Origin: Ignavibacteriaceae bacterium
GTDB lineage: Bacteria; Bacteroidota; Ignavibacteria; Ignavibacteriales; Ignavibacteriaceae
Direction: 5' to 3'
Assembly: GCA_019912505.1 (NCBI GenBank)
Contig: JAIOIM010000779.1
Location: forward strand, 1-21,469
DNA length: 21,469 nucleotides
Part shown: in pieces, positions 1 through 6,078 of the stretch
How positions within the stretch are numbered: the stretch's first letter is position 1
How the letters are laid out: every line of letters begins with the position of its first letter
Position numbers and translations under genes: made by a program
Notes under the pieces: model-generated
Seen by the model: the letters and a program-made list of their open reading frames with translations, nothing else
What the model was told of the DNA's origin: nothing
Databases searched by the model: none

Positions 1-42
1 ATCAATAATACTTCTAACCTGTGTAATTTTTAATTTTATCAT
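1..42 (-). CDS. rpmD: 50S ribosomal protein L30, N-terminal fragment (cut by window edge)
   Basis: Only the first 14 codons lie in the window. They run from an ATG at 42-40 and translate to MIKLKITQVRSIID, which fits the start of bacterial L30 (first beta strand, then the start of the first helix). An AAGG ribosome-binding site sits seven bases upstream of the ATG. The gene starts 13 bases after the rpsE stop, in the position rpmD holds in the standard spc operon. L30 is a small large-subunit protein that binds 23S rRNA. The identity rests on both the short peptide and the gene order. Confidence 0.85.
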   Translation of the reverse strand, partial: MIKLKITQVRSIID

Positions 43-55
43 TTCACTGCCTTAA

Positions 56-562
56 TTAAGCGTTGAACAATTCGCGAACTGTCATTCCTCTTTTACTAGC
101 CATTTTACGGGCGTCAATTTGTTTTACCAAACCATCCAAAGTTGCCTTAACCTGGTTATGAGGATTACTTGTGCCGAGAGATTTAGTAAGAATATCTTGA
201 ATGCCCGCTGCTTCTAAAACTGCGCGTACGCCGCCGCCGGCAATTAGTCCGGTACCCGGCGATGCTGGTTTTAATAACACTTTACCTGCGCCATACTTAC
301 CTATAATTTGATGAGCAACTGTACCCTTTATAAGTGATATTTCTACGAGGCTTTTTTTAGCATCATCTATCCCTTTGGAAATAGCATCGGTAACTTCATT
401 TGCTTTACCAAGCCCTACTCCAACAACACCGTTTCCGTTTCCAACAACAACTATTGCATTAAAGCTAAAACGGCGTCCGCCTTTTACAACTTTTGCAACT
501 CGGTTGATGTGAACAACTTTTTCTTTTAGTCCTTCAATCTCTGCTGACTTTACTGTTTTCAA
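56..562 (-). CDS. rpsE: 30S ribosomal protein S5
   Basis: S5 is a small-subunit protein that helps decoding fidelity and mRNA unwinding and lies near the spectinomycin site. The product is 168 residues, close to the 167 of E. coli. The N-terminal double-stranded-RNA-binding-like domain holds RVAKVVKGGRRFSF (residues 21-34), the loop linked to spectinomycin resistance in other bacteria, without an obvious resistance change. A glycine-rich turn (GVGVGLGKANEV) and the C-terminal domain with SPGTGLIAGGGVR (about 101-113) follow. The start codon is TTG at 562-560, with a purine-rich but non-canonical AGAAGAGAG just upstream. No ATG start fits, because the next internal Met is near residue 154. Unlike its neighbours it is preceded by an 88-base spacer with a hairpin and a tRNA gene, so it may be expressed from a processed message. 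Confidence 0.95.
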   Translation of the reverse strand: MKTVKSAEIEGLKEKVVHINRVAKVVKGGRRFSFNAIVVVGNGNGVVGVGLGKANEVTDAISKGIDDAKKSLVEISLIKGTVAHQIIGKYGAGKVLLKPASPGTGLIAGGGVRAVLEAAGIQDILTKSLGTSNPHNQVKATLDGLVKQIDARKMASKRGMTVRELFNA

Positions 563-616
563 TTGATTCTCTCTTCTAGTTAAAATATAACTAATAAAAC
601 TTTTTACACTTTTTGG

Positions 617-641
617 AAAAGAGCAAAGAATTTCTTTACTC
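617..641 (-). terminator. Hairpin with short U-run after tRNA-Gln; weak terminator or processing hairpin
   Basis: On the minus strand GAGTAAAGA and TCTTTGCTC pair over nine bases (one G-U pair), with a 3-base AAT loop at 621-641. TTTT follows at 620-617. The stem begins nine bases after the tRNA 3' end. The stem is AU-rich and the U-run short, so termination would be partial at best. It could instead protect the 5' end of the rpsE message or guide 3' trimming of the tRNA. On the plus strand the same stem has a C-A mismatch but six Ts, separated by one G; no plus-strand gene needs it. Confidence 0.45.
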
Positions 642-650
642 TGTTTTTTG

Positions 651-721
651 CTGCCGGGAGAGGATTCGAACCTCTGCAGACGCCTCCAAAGGGCGTAGTC
701 CTACCGTTAGACGACCCGGCA
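651..721 (-). tRNA. tRNA-Gln, anticodon UUG
   Basis: The minus strand folds as a full cloverleaf of 71 nt. The acceptor stem is TGCCGGG with CCCGGCA (7 bp). The D arm is GTCT/GGAC with a short AACGGTA loop. The anticodon stem is ACGCC/GGCGT with loop CTTTGGA, anticodon TTG at 689-687. The T arm is AGAGG/CCTCT with loop TTCGAAT, and the discriminator is G. The U1-A72 pair, G73 and UUG anticodon all agree with glutamine identity; it reads CAA and by wobble CAG. CCA is not encoded: the genome continues G-CAAAA, so the tail must be added. It sits inside the spc ribosomal operon, same strand, 5 nt after the rplR stop and 88 nt before rpsE. No promoter fits in the 5-nt gap, so it is probably cut out of the ribosomal-protein transcript, unless a promoter lies within rplR. 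Confidence 0.96.
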
Positions 722-726
722 GTTTA

Positions 727-1092
727 TTAAAATTTCAATCCGCCTTCGCGTGCGCCCTCGGCAATTGCTTGTACACGTCCATGATAACGATAACCGTTTC
801 TATCAAACACAACAGTGTTAATATTTTGCTCAACGGCTTTTTTTGCTAAAAGTACACCAACCATTTTGCTTTTGGATATTTTACCTTTTGCATCTTTAAC
901 CTCTGCTGCAATTTCTTTACTCTGTGAAGAAGCTGCAGCCATAGTTTTACCATTCACATCATCAATTATTTGGGCATAAACATTGTTTAAGCTACGGTAA
1001 ACAGTTAAACGAGGTCTTTCGGGTGTCCCCGATATTTTGCCTCTAATTTTGATTTTAGAACGGTATCTCGAAATATTTTTTTTGCTACTCAT
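727..1092 (-). CDS. rplR: 50S ribosomal protein L18
   Basis: L18 binds 5S rRNA and with L5 anchors it in the central protuberance of the large subunit. The product is 121 residues, usual length. A basic N-terminal tail (about residues 1-20) precedes the conserved core ERPRLTVYRSLNNVYAQIIDD (spanning about 25-45). The C-terminus has GYRYHGRVQAIAEGAREGGLKF, the typical L18 ending. ATG start. The gene ends in tandem stop codons TAATAA (729-724), and the tRNA-Gln gene starts two bases after the second one. A ribosome terminating here would overlie the first bases of the tRNA. The gene lies 22 bases after rplF, in standard spc order. Confidence 0.97.
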   Translation of the reverse strand: MSSKKNISRYRSKIKIRGKISGTPERPRLTVYRSLNNVYAQIIDDVNGKTMAAASSQSKEIAAEVKDAKGKISKSKMVGVLLAKKAVEQNINTVVFDRNGYRYHGRVQAIAEGAREGGLKF

Positions 1093-1114
1093 TAATTTAC
1101 ATCTCCACTAAAAA

Positions 1115-1654
1115 TTATTTACCTGCGGTCTTGCCGGCTTTTCTCTGAATCATCTCATCAGAGTATTTAATGCCTTTACCTTTGTAAGGTTCTGGTTTTC
1201 TGAATGACCTGATTTTGGCTGCAACTTGACCAACAAGCTGTTTTTCGATACCGGAAACCACAATCTGTGTTTGAGTTGGAGTTAAAAGAGTAACTCCCTC
1301 GGGCGGCATAAAATAAATAGGATGCGAATAACCTATATTTATAAACAGGTTGCTTCCTTTCATTTCTGCTCGGTAACCAACGCCAACAATATCAAGTGTT
1401 TTTTTAAATTCTTCCGTCACTCCCAAAACCATATTATTTACAAGAGCTCTGGTTAAGCCGTGTAAAGCTCTGGTTTCTTTAAGGTCGTTTGGTCGGGTAA
1501 AGGTTATTATTTCGTCTTTCATCTCCATAGTAATATTGGGATGTAAGTCTCTTGTTAATTCGCCTTTAAGACCTTTTACTTTTATAGTGTTACCTGTGTG
1601 GGTAACCGTAACGCCTTTAGGAATCTCTATAAGTTTTTTGCCGATTCTAGACAC
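1115..1654 (-). CDS. rplF: 50S ribosomal protein L6
   Basis: L6 lies at the base of the L7/L12 stalk near the sarcin-ricin loop, where elongation factors dock. The product has 179 residues, usual length. It begins SRIGKKLIEIPKGV, and the two L6-fold repeats are recognisable. The C-terminal signature KPEPYKGKGIKYSDE is near residues 152-166. The start codon is GTG at 1654-1652, with a GGAG ribosome-binding site eight bases upstream; the N-terminus matches the family exactly from this codon. It lies 24 bases after rpsH. Confidence 0.97.
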   Translation of the reverse strand: MSRIGKKLIEIPKGVTVTHTGNTIKVKGLKGELTRDLHPNITMEMKDEIITFTRPNDLKETRALHGLTRALVNNMVLGVTEEFKKTLDIVGVGYRAEMKGSNLFINIGYSHPIYFMPPEGVTLLTPTQTQIVVSGIEKQLVGQVAAKIRSFRKPEPYKGKGIKYSDEMIQRKAGKTAGK

Positions 1655-1678
1655 TTTTCAAACTCCATTCAATAAAAA

Positions 1679-2074
1679 TTACCAGATGTGACAAACGACT
1701 TCGCCGCCGATAGATAAACTTCTGGCTTCTTTGTCAGATAACAATCCTTTAGATGTAGAAATAACCGCAATACCAAGTCCGCTAAGAACACGAGGAATTT
1801 CTTCACTGCCCGTGTAAATTCTTAAACCGGGCTTACTAATTCTTTTTAAGCCAGATAGCGCTGCTACTCCGCCTCTGTATTTAAGAACAACACGAATAAT
1901 ATTCTGTTTGTCGTCTTCTATTACAGCATAGTCTTCAATAAAATTATATTTTTTTAAGATGTCGCTCAAGCTAACTTTCATTTTAGAGGAGGGAATGTCT
2001 ACTCTTATTTTTTTAGCGTTTGATGCGTTTCTTATTCTAGTTAAATAGTCTGCAATTGGGTCTGTAACTGCCAT
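1679..2074 (-). CDS. rpsH: 30S ribosomal protein S8
   Basis: S8 is a primary 16S rRNA-binding protein of the central domain and in E. coli represses the spc operon. The product has 131 residues. The N-terminus DPIADYLTRIRNA (residues 5-17) is the usual S8 opening. The C-terminal half carries the serine-rich STSKGLLSDKEAR segment and ends GGEVVCHIW, the family signature. ATG start. It lies 12 bases after rpsN. I could not recognise an E. coli-like S8 target hairpin at the rplX-rplE junction, so feedback control by S8 is not shown here. Confidence 0.97.
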   Translation of the reverse strand: MAVTDPIADYLTRIRNASNAKKIRVDIPSSKMKVSLSDILKKYNFIEDYAVIEDDKQNIIRVVLKYRGGVAALSGLKRISKPGLRIYTGSEEIPRVLSGLGIAVISTSKGLLSDKEARSLSIGGEVVCHIW

Positions 2075-2086
2075 TTTATACTCCTT

Positions 2087-2356
2087 TTACCAGCTTGACT
2101 TTTTAAGACCGGGTATTTCACCTCTAAGTGCCATTTCCCTAAGCACTAGGCGCGATACACCGAATTTACGGTAATAAGATCTAACTCTTCCGGTAAACAT
2201 ACAGCGGTTATTTAATCTAACCGGGGAAGAGTCTTTAGGCAGTTTTTGCAATGCTTCAAAATCACCTTTTTCTTTAAGCTCCTCACGCAGCTTTGCATAT
2301 TTCGCTACGAGTCTTTCTCTTTTTTCCTGTCGTGCAATTAAACTTTTCCGAGCCAT
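2087..2356 (-). CDS. rpsN: 30S ribosomal protein S14, zinc-free long form
   Basis: S14 binds the 3' major (head) domain of 16S rRNA. At 89 residues this is the long, zinc-independent type. The region that carries two CxxC pairs in the short zinc type here reads LNNRCMFTGRVRSYYRKFG, with one cysteine only. The C-terminal VSRLVLREMALRGEIPGLKKSSW is the classic S14 ending. Being zinc-free, it would not depend on zinc supply. ATG start; 12 bases after rplE. Confidence 0.97.
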   Translation of the reverse strand: MARKSLIARQEKRERLVAKYAKLREELKEKGDFEALQKLPKDSSPVRLNNRCMFTGRVRSYYRKFGVSRLVLREMALRGEIPGLKKSSW

Positions 2357-2368
2357 TAAATCTCCTTG

Positions 2369-3037
2369 TTAAGCTGTTTTAACTTCTTTTTTTCTAAAAG
2401 GCATACCGAAAGCCTTCAACAATTCATATGATTCGTTATCGGTTTTTGCTGTTGTAACGAAGGTGATATCCATGCCAAGCACACGGGCTATTTTATCAGC
2501 GTTAATTTCAGGGAAAATAATTTGTTCTTTAACGCCCATAGTAAAGTTTCCTCTACCGTCAAAACTTTTATCAGAAAGACCACGGAAATCTCTTACTCGC
2601 GGAAGAGCAACGTTTACAAGTCTATCAAGAAACTCGTACATTCTTTCGTTTCTTAGAGTAACCTTTGCGCCTATATTAAGACCTTCTCTAAGTTTGAAGT
2701 TAGAAATGGCTTTCTTAGCTTTTCTAATACTGGCTTTTTGACCGGTGATAGTTTCTAATTCTTTGACAGCTTCATCCAGTAATTTGGAATCTGAAACCGC
2801 ATCGCCAACGCCCATATTAACAACAATTTTTTCTAATTTCGGAACTTGCATTATGCTTTTATAGCCGAATGCTTTCATAAGTACCGGAACGATGTCTTTT
2901 TTATAAATTCCGGATAAGCGGGCAGGCACTCTAATTTCTTTTTCAGTGCTTACTGCTTTTGCAGCCGGAGCTTCTTTTTTTGAAGCCTTTCCTGGTTTTG
3001 CCGGGGCTGCTTCCTTCTTTTGTTTTTTCTCTGCCAT
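2369..3037 (-). CDS. rplE: 50S ribosomal protein L5 with Lys/Ala-rich N-terminal extension
   Basis: L5 binds 5S rRNA and contacts the P-site tRNA and S13 across the subunit bridge. The product is 222 residues, against about 179 in E. coli. The family core starts near residue 43 (IYKKDIVPVL) and has the MQVPKLEKIVVNMGVGDA block (residues 63-80) and the RVRDFRGLSDKSFDGRGN segment. The difference at the MQVP block is a 37-residue N-terminal extension. In it 18 of the first 30 residues are Lys or Ala, and there are two near copies of a KKEA(A)PA motif (residues 7-13 and 20-25). No ATG occurs between residue 1 and the core, so the long form is the best reading. The ribosome-binding site is weak (GAAGG about 12 bases upstream). 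The extension is probably unstructured. Confidence 0.95.
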   Translation of the reverse strand: MAEKKQKKEAAPAKPGKASKKEAPAAKAVSTEKEIRVPARLSGIYKKDIVPVLMKAFGYKSIMQVPKLEKIVVNMGVGDAVSDSKLLDEAVKELETITGQKASIRKAKKAISNFKLREGLNIGAKVTLRNERMYEFLDRLVNVALPRVRDFRGLSDKSFDGRGNFTMGVKEQIIFPEINADKIARVLGMDITFVTTAKTDNESYELLKAFGMPFRKKEVKTA

Positions 3038-3071
3038 TTTTAAATCAAACCTTCGAAAAAAATTTTATTGA

Positions 3072-3398
3072 TTACTGAATCATTTCGCCGCTTGCTTTGC
3101 TAACGCGAGCTCTTCTTTTTTTGCCAGTCTTCTCGTCCAAAATAATTTGGGCGCCGAGCCTTGTGGCTTCATTTGTTTTAGGATCAAGAAGCATAACGTT
3201 AGAAACATGTATAGGGGCTTCTTTTTCAATAATGCCGCCCTGCTGACTTTTTTGGCTGGGCTTTGTATGCCGTTTTCTAATGTTTATACCTTCTACAATT
3301 ACCCTAGAAACTTTAGGAAAAACTTTTAAAACTTTTCCGGTACTGCCTTTGTCGTTTCCGGCAATTACAATTACATTATCATTTTTACGAATTTTCAT
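3072..3398 (-). CDS. rplX: 50S ribosomal protein L24
   Basis: L24 is an early 23S rRNA-binding assembly protein that lies beside the exit of the peptide tunnel. The product has 108 residues. The KOW motif opens the protein (KNDNVIVIAGNDKGSTGKVLKV, about residues 5-26). The GGIIEKEAPIHVSNVMLLDP segment follows (about 54-73), then a basic C-terminus with KKRRARV. ATG start; it lies 15 bases after rplN and 34 bases before rplE, the widest gap between rplC and rplR. Confidence 0.97.
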   Translation of the reverse strand: MKIRKNDNVIVIAGNDKGSTGKVLKVFPKVSRVIVEGINIRKRHTKPSQKSQQGGIIEKEAPIHVSNVMLLDPKTNEATRLGAQIILDEKTGKKRRARVSKASGEMIQ

Positions 3399-3413
3399 AG
3401 ATTTCCTAAAACT

Positions 3414-3782
3414 TTATAATACTTCAGGTGCTAAAGAAACAATTTTCATAAATTGTTTATCTCTTAATTCTCTTGCAACCGGTCCAAAAATACGTGTGCC
3501 TCTCGGCTCATTTTGGTTGTTTAAAAGAACAGCGGCGTTTTCATCAAAACGAATATATGAACCGTCTTTTCTTCTAACTTCTTTTTTTGTCCGTACAATT
3601 ACCGCTCTCGAAACTTCACCTTTTTTTACAGTTCCGTTAGGAATGGCAGTTTTAACACTTACGACAATTAAATCGCCAACACTTGCGTATTGTCTGCCGC
3701 TTCCGCCAAGTACACGTATGCACTTTATTTTTTTAGCGCCGGAATTATCGGCAACTACCAGCGTGGTTTCTTCTTGAATCAT
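3414..3782 (-). CDS. rplN: 50S ribosomal protein L14
   Basis: L14 binds 23S rRNA at the subunit interface and takes part in bridges to 16S rRNA; it is also the docking site of silencing factor RsfS. The product has 122 residues, the usual length, and is highly conserved. It shows VADNSGAKKIKCIRVLGG (residues 10-27), VVRT-type KGEVSRAVIVRTKKEVRR, then GTRIFGPVARELRDKQFMKI near the end. ATG start. It opens the spc part of the cluster, but here only 20 bases separate it from rpsQ, with no promoter that I can see. Confidence 0.98.
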   Translation of the reverse strand: MIQEETTLVVADNSGAKKIKCIRVLGGSGRQYASVGDLIVVSVKTAIPNGTVKKGEVSRAVIVRTKKEVRRKDGSYIRFDENAAVLLNNQNEPRGTRIFGPVARELRDKQFMKIVSLAPEVL

Positions 3783-3802
3783 TGCTCTGCTCCTTGCTTA
3801 CT

Positions 3803-4057
3803 CTACTTGGCTTTTTCTACAATTTCAACTAAACGCCATCTCTTACTTTTGCTGAGCGGTCGTGTTTCCATTATCTTAACTTTGTCACCAATGCCACATT
3901 CTCTTTTTTCATCGTGAGCCATTAACTTGGTGGTTTTTTTAAAGTACTTTTTGTAAATCGGGTGCGGAACTCTTCTTTCGATGGCAACCGTAATAGTTTT
4001 TTCCATTTTATTGCTTACTACAACACCAACTCTAACTTTTCTTAATGCACGTTCCAT
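3803..4057 (-). CDS. rpsQ: 30S ribosomal protein S17
   Basis: S17 is a primary binder of 16S rRNA with an OB fold. The product has 84 residues. It shows KVRVGVVVSNKMEKTITVAIERRVPHPIYKKY (spanning residues 7-38), then the DEKRECGIGDKVKIMETRPLSKSKRWRLVEIVEKA block (from about 49), which contains the S17 signature GDKVKIMETRPLSK. ATG start, only two bases after the rpmC stop (TAA CT ATG), so translation is probably coupled to rpmC. Confidence 0.97.
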   Translation of the reverse strand: MERALRKVRVGVVVSNKMEKTITVAIERRVPHPIYKKYFKKTTKLMAHDEKRECGIGDKVKIMETRPLSKSKRWRLVEIVEKAK

Positions 4058-4059
4058 AG

Positions 4060-4296
4060 TTAAGCGTTTTCTCCTTCTGCTTTGGTTGCATTAGTTTGCT
4101 TCAATTCCGCCGCCTCGCGCTGTTGCAAAACAGTTTTCATTTTAGCAACAGATTTTTTTGCGGTTTTGAGTTTTGCAGTGTTAGTAAGCTGTTTTAGCTG
4201 ATGAGCAAAACGCAAGTCAACCAAATTCTTTTCTTCTTCCGCAATTTGTTTTCTTAAATCTTCTGTATTCAATTCTCTAATTTCATGAACTTTCAT
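4060..4296 (-). CDS. rpmC: 50S ribosomal protein L29
   Basis: L29 is a small two-helix protein at the tunnel exit, where it contacts targeting factors. The product has 78 residues, somewhat longer than the 63-70 common in the family. The core includes ELNTEDLRKQIAEEEKNLVDLRFAHQLKQL (spanning about residues 8-37), with the typical NLVDLRF motif. The extra length is a polar C-terminal tail after about residue 65 (LKQTNATKAEGENA). ATG start. It is 17 bases after rplP and two bases before rpsQ. Confidence 0.96.
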   Translation of the reverse strand: MKVHEIRELNTEDLRKQIAEEEKNLVDLRFAHQLKQLTNTAKLKTAKKSVAKMKTVLQQREAAELKQTNATKAEGENA

Positions 4297-4313
4297 TTTT
4301 ACACGCCTAAGGA

Positions 4314-4730
4314 TTATTCATAATCTGGTCTGGAAACAACTTTACACTTAATGGGCAGCTTATACGAGCAAGACTGTAACGCCTCGGCTGCAATTTCTTT
4401 TGATACACCGGAAATTTCAAACATAATACGCCCTGGTTTTACAACAGCAACCCAAAATTCCGGGGCGCCTTTTCCTTTACCCATTCTTGTTTCTAATGGT
4501 TTTTTGGAAACTGGTTTATCCGGGAATATTCTTATCCAAACTTTTCCGTCTCTTTTCATTTTTCTAGAAAGCGCCACACGGCAAGCTTCAATTTGGCGGC
4601 TTGTAATCCAGTGTGGTTCAAGTGCTTTCAGGCCAAAATCGCCGAAAGCTACTGTAGCACCTCTTTTGGCTTTGCCAGCCATTCTGCCTCTTTGCGCTTT
4701 TCTAAATTTTACTCTTTTGGGCATTAACAT
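4314..4730 (-). CDS. rplP: 50S ribosomal protein L16
   Basis: L16 lies near the A site and peptidyl-transferase centre and is a late assembly protein. The product has 138 residues. It contains PKRVKFRKAQRGRM at the start, FGDFGLKALEPHWITSRQIEACR, then LETRMGKGKGAPEFWVAVVKPGRIMFE, the L16 signature region. Two ATG codons compete: 4730 (MLMPKR) and 4724 (MPKR). The first is preferred because GGAG at 4744-4741 is 10 bases away from it but 16 bases from the second. The second start would give the more usual N-terminus, so the true start could be either. Confidence 0.96.
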   Translation of the reverse strand: MLMPKRVKFRKAQRGRMAGKAKRGATVAFGDFGLKALEPHWITSRQIEACRVALSRKMKRDGKVWIRIFPDKPVSKKPLETRMGKGKGAPEFWVAVVKPGRIMFEISGVSKEIAAEALQSCSYKLPIKCKVVSRPDYE

Positions 4731-4740
4731 GGGTAAATAA

Positions 4741-4744
4741 CTCC
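4741..4744 (-). promoter_or_regulatory. Ribosome-binding site deciding the rplP start
   Basis: GGAG on the minus strand lies ten bases before the ATG at 4730 and sixteen before the alternative ATG at 4724. The spacing favours the upstream ATG, giving L16 two extra N-terminal residues. Confidence 0.6.
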
Positions 4745-4754
4745 AGTTATAATA

Positions 4755-5396
4755 TTATTCAGAAATTCTTTTTCCTAAAATTTCGCCGCGGCATATCCAT
4801 ACTTTTATGCCAATCGAACCGTAAACGGTTTCGGCACGGCCTGCAGCGTAGTCAATATCGGCTCTTATAGTATGAAGAGGAATTCTTCCTTCTTTATACT
4901 GTTCAGTTCTTGCCATTTCTGCACCGCCTAAACGACCGGCACACATTATTCTAATTCCTTCAGCACCCATTCGCATACCGGCTGTAATAGACATTTTCAT
5001 TGCACGTCTAAAGCTAATTCTTCCTTCAAGCTGGCTTGCTATATTTTCTGCAACAAGATAAGCATCAAGCTCGGGTCTTTTTATTTCCGATATTTGCACT
5101 TTAACATCTTTATCGGTTACCTGTCTTAGCTCTTGCTCAAGTTGTGTAATTTCTTTTCCGCTTTTACCAATTACAACACCGGGACGCGATGTGTGAATTG
5201 TAAGGATGATATTCTTCGATGTACGATCGATAACAATTCTTGAAATACCGGCTTTTTTCAATCTGTTCCTAATATATCCTCTAAGCTTATCATCTTCTTT
5301 AAGCTTTGACGCATAACTTTTATTTTCGTACCAATTAGAGTCCCAGCCTCTTATGATGCCTACTCTTAATCCTACCGGGTGCGTTTTCTGTCCCAA
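4755..5396 (-). CDS. rpsC: 30S ribosomal protein S3
   Basis: S3 forms part of the mRNA entry channel and its helicase activity. The product has 213 residues. The N-terminus GQKTHPVGLRVGIIRGWDSNW is typical. A KH domain holds the GxxG loop VVIGKSG (GKSG at 77-80). The C-terminal domain includes SITAGMRMGAEGIRIMCAGRLGGAEMAR and ends near GIKVWICRGEIL. It lacks the long C-terminal tail of some S3 proteins. The start is TTG at 5396-5394, supported by a strong GGAGG eight bases upstream and by the exact family N-terminus. It lies 17 bases after rplV. Confidence 0.97.
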   Translation of the reverse strand: MGQKTHPVGLRVGIIRGWDSNWYENKSYASKLKEDDKLRGYIRNRLKKAGISRIVIDRTSKNIILTIHTSRPGVVIGKSGKEITQLEQELRQVTDKDVKVQISEIKRPELDAYLVAENIASQLEGRISFRRAMKMSITAGMRMGAEGIRIMCAGRLGGAEMARTEQYKEGRIPLHTIRADIDYAAGRAETVYGSIGIKVWICRGEILGKRISE

Positions 5397-5404
5397 AAAT
5401 CTAT

Positions 5405-5409
5405 CCTCC
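5405..5409 (-). promoter_or_regulatory. Ribosome-binding site supporting the TTG start of rpsC
   Basis: The minus strand reads GGAGG eight bases before the TTG start codon of rpsC. The strong site compensates for the weak start codon and fixes the start. Confidence 0.75.
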
Positions 5410-5413
5410 GCAA

Positions 5414-5758
5414 TTAAGCTTTAGTTGCTACTACTATTGTTAAATGACAAGATCTCTTCCTAATTCTGTATGCACGACCCATTGGCGCCGGCGATATTCT
5501 TTTTATTGTAGGACCTTGATCTACATACGCTTCTTTTACAAAAAGATCGGATGACTCTACTCTTGTATTTTCATCTTTATTCATAAGATTAGAAATAGCC
5601 GATCTTAAAACCTTTTCAGCATCGTTAGAAGCGTACTTGGATGAAAAGTGCAAAGTTTCGAGAGCGTAGTTAACGTTCTTTCCTCTTATAAGATCTATTA
5701 TCAGCCTCATTTTTCTTGGCGATGATCCTATATATCTATGTATTGCTTTTGCTTCCAT
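5414..5758 (-). CDS. rplV: 50S ribosomal protein L22
   Basis: L22 lines the peptide exit tunnel with a long beta-hairpin near the macrolide site. The product has 114 residues. The N-terminus EAKAIHRYIGSSPRKMRLIIDLIRGK (spanning residues 2-27) is the conserved core. The tunnel hairpin is about residues 80-103 (QGPTIKRISPAPMGRAYRIR), with no insertion or deletion that would suggest macrolide resistance. ATG start with AAGGA unusually close to it. It is 24 bases after rpsS. Confidence 0.97.
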   Translation of the reverse strand: MEAKAIHRYIGSSPRKMRLIIDLIRGKNVNYALETLHFSSKYASNDAEKVLRSAISNLMNKDENTRVESSDLFVKEAYVDQGPTIKRISPAPMGRAYRIRKRSCHLTIVVATKA

Positions 5759-5782
5759 TTTCCTTAAAACTCTTTATTTTAA

Positions 5783-6070
5783 TTATTTTCCTTTTGAAGC
5801 TTTTTCAGCTTTTGTGCCAGGATGTCCTCTAAAAATTCTTGTAGGTGAAAATTCGCCCAGCTTATGTCCTACCATATTTTCAGTCACGTAAACCGGAATC
5901 ATTTTATTGCCGTTATGAACTGCAATTGTGTGACCGACAAAATCCGGTAAAATCATAGATGCTCTAGACCAGGTCTTAATAATCTTCTTTTGATTGGTCT
6001 CATTAAGCTTGTCTATTTTTTCAGCTAATTTATAATGGACAAACGGTCCTTTTTTTACTGATCTTGGCAT
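5783..6070 (-). CDS. rpsS: 30S ribosomal protein S19
   Basis: S19 sits in the head of the small subunit, pairs with S13 and contacts the A-site region. The product has 95 residues. It shows MPRSVKKGPFVHYKL at the start, TWSRASMILPDFVGHTIAVHNG in the middle and VTENMVGHKLGEFSPTRIFRGH (spanning about residues 62-83), which is the family signature. ATG start, eight bases after the rplB stop, so probably translationally coupled. Confidence 0.97.
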   Translation of the reverse strand: MPRSVKKGPFVHYKLAEKIDKLNETNQKKIIKTWSRASMILPDFVGHTIAVHNGNKMIPVYVTENMVGHKLGEFSPTRIFRGHPGTKAEKASKGK

Positions 6071-6078
6071 AATCTTCT

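Noticed and set aside
613..849. Plus-strand open frame of 78 codons across the tRNA and the end of rplR
   Set aside because: It is the opposite strand of a tRNA and a conserved ribosomal gene, has no ribosome-binding site and no recognisable product.
3038..3071. Search for an E. coli-like S8 repressor target at the rplX-rplE junction
   Set aside because: The 34-base spacer is AT-rich and does not fold into a recognisable helix-21-like structure.
3280..3777. Plus-strand open frame of 165 codons opposite rplX and rplN
   Set aside because: It lies wholly antisense to two highly conserved ribosomal genes; the open frame arises from their codon composition.
4351..4740. Plus-strand open frame of 129 codons opposite rplP
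   Set aside because: Antisense to nearly all of rplP, with no family resemblance in the translation.
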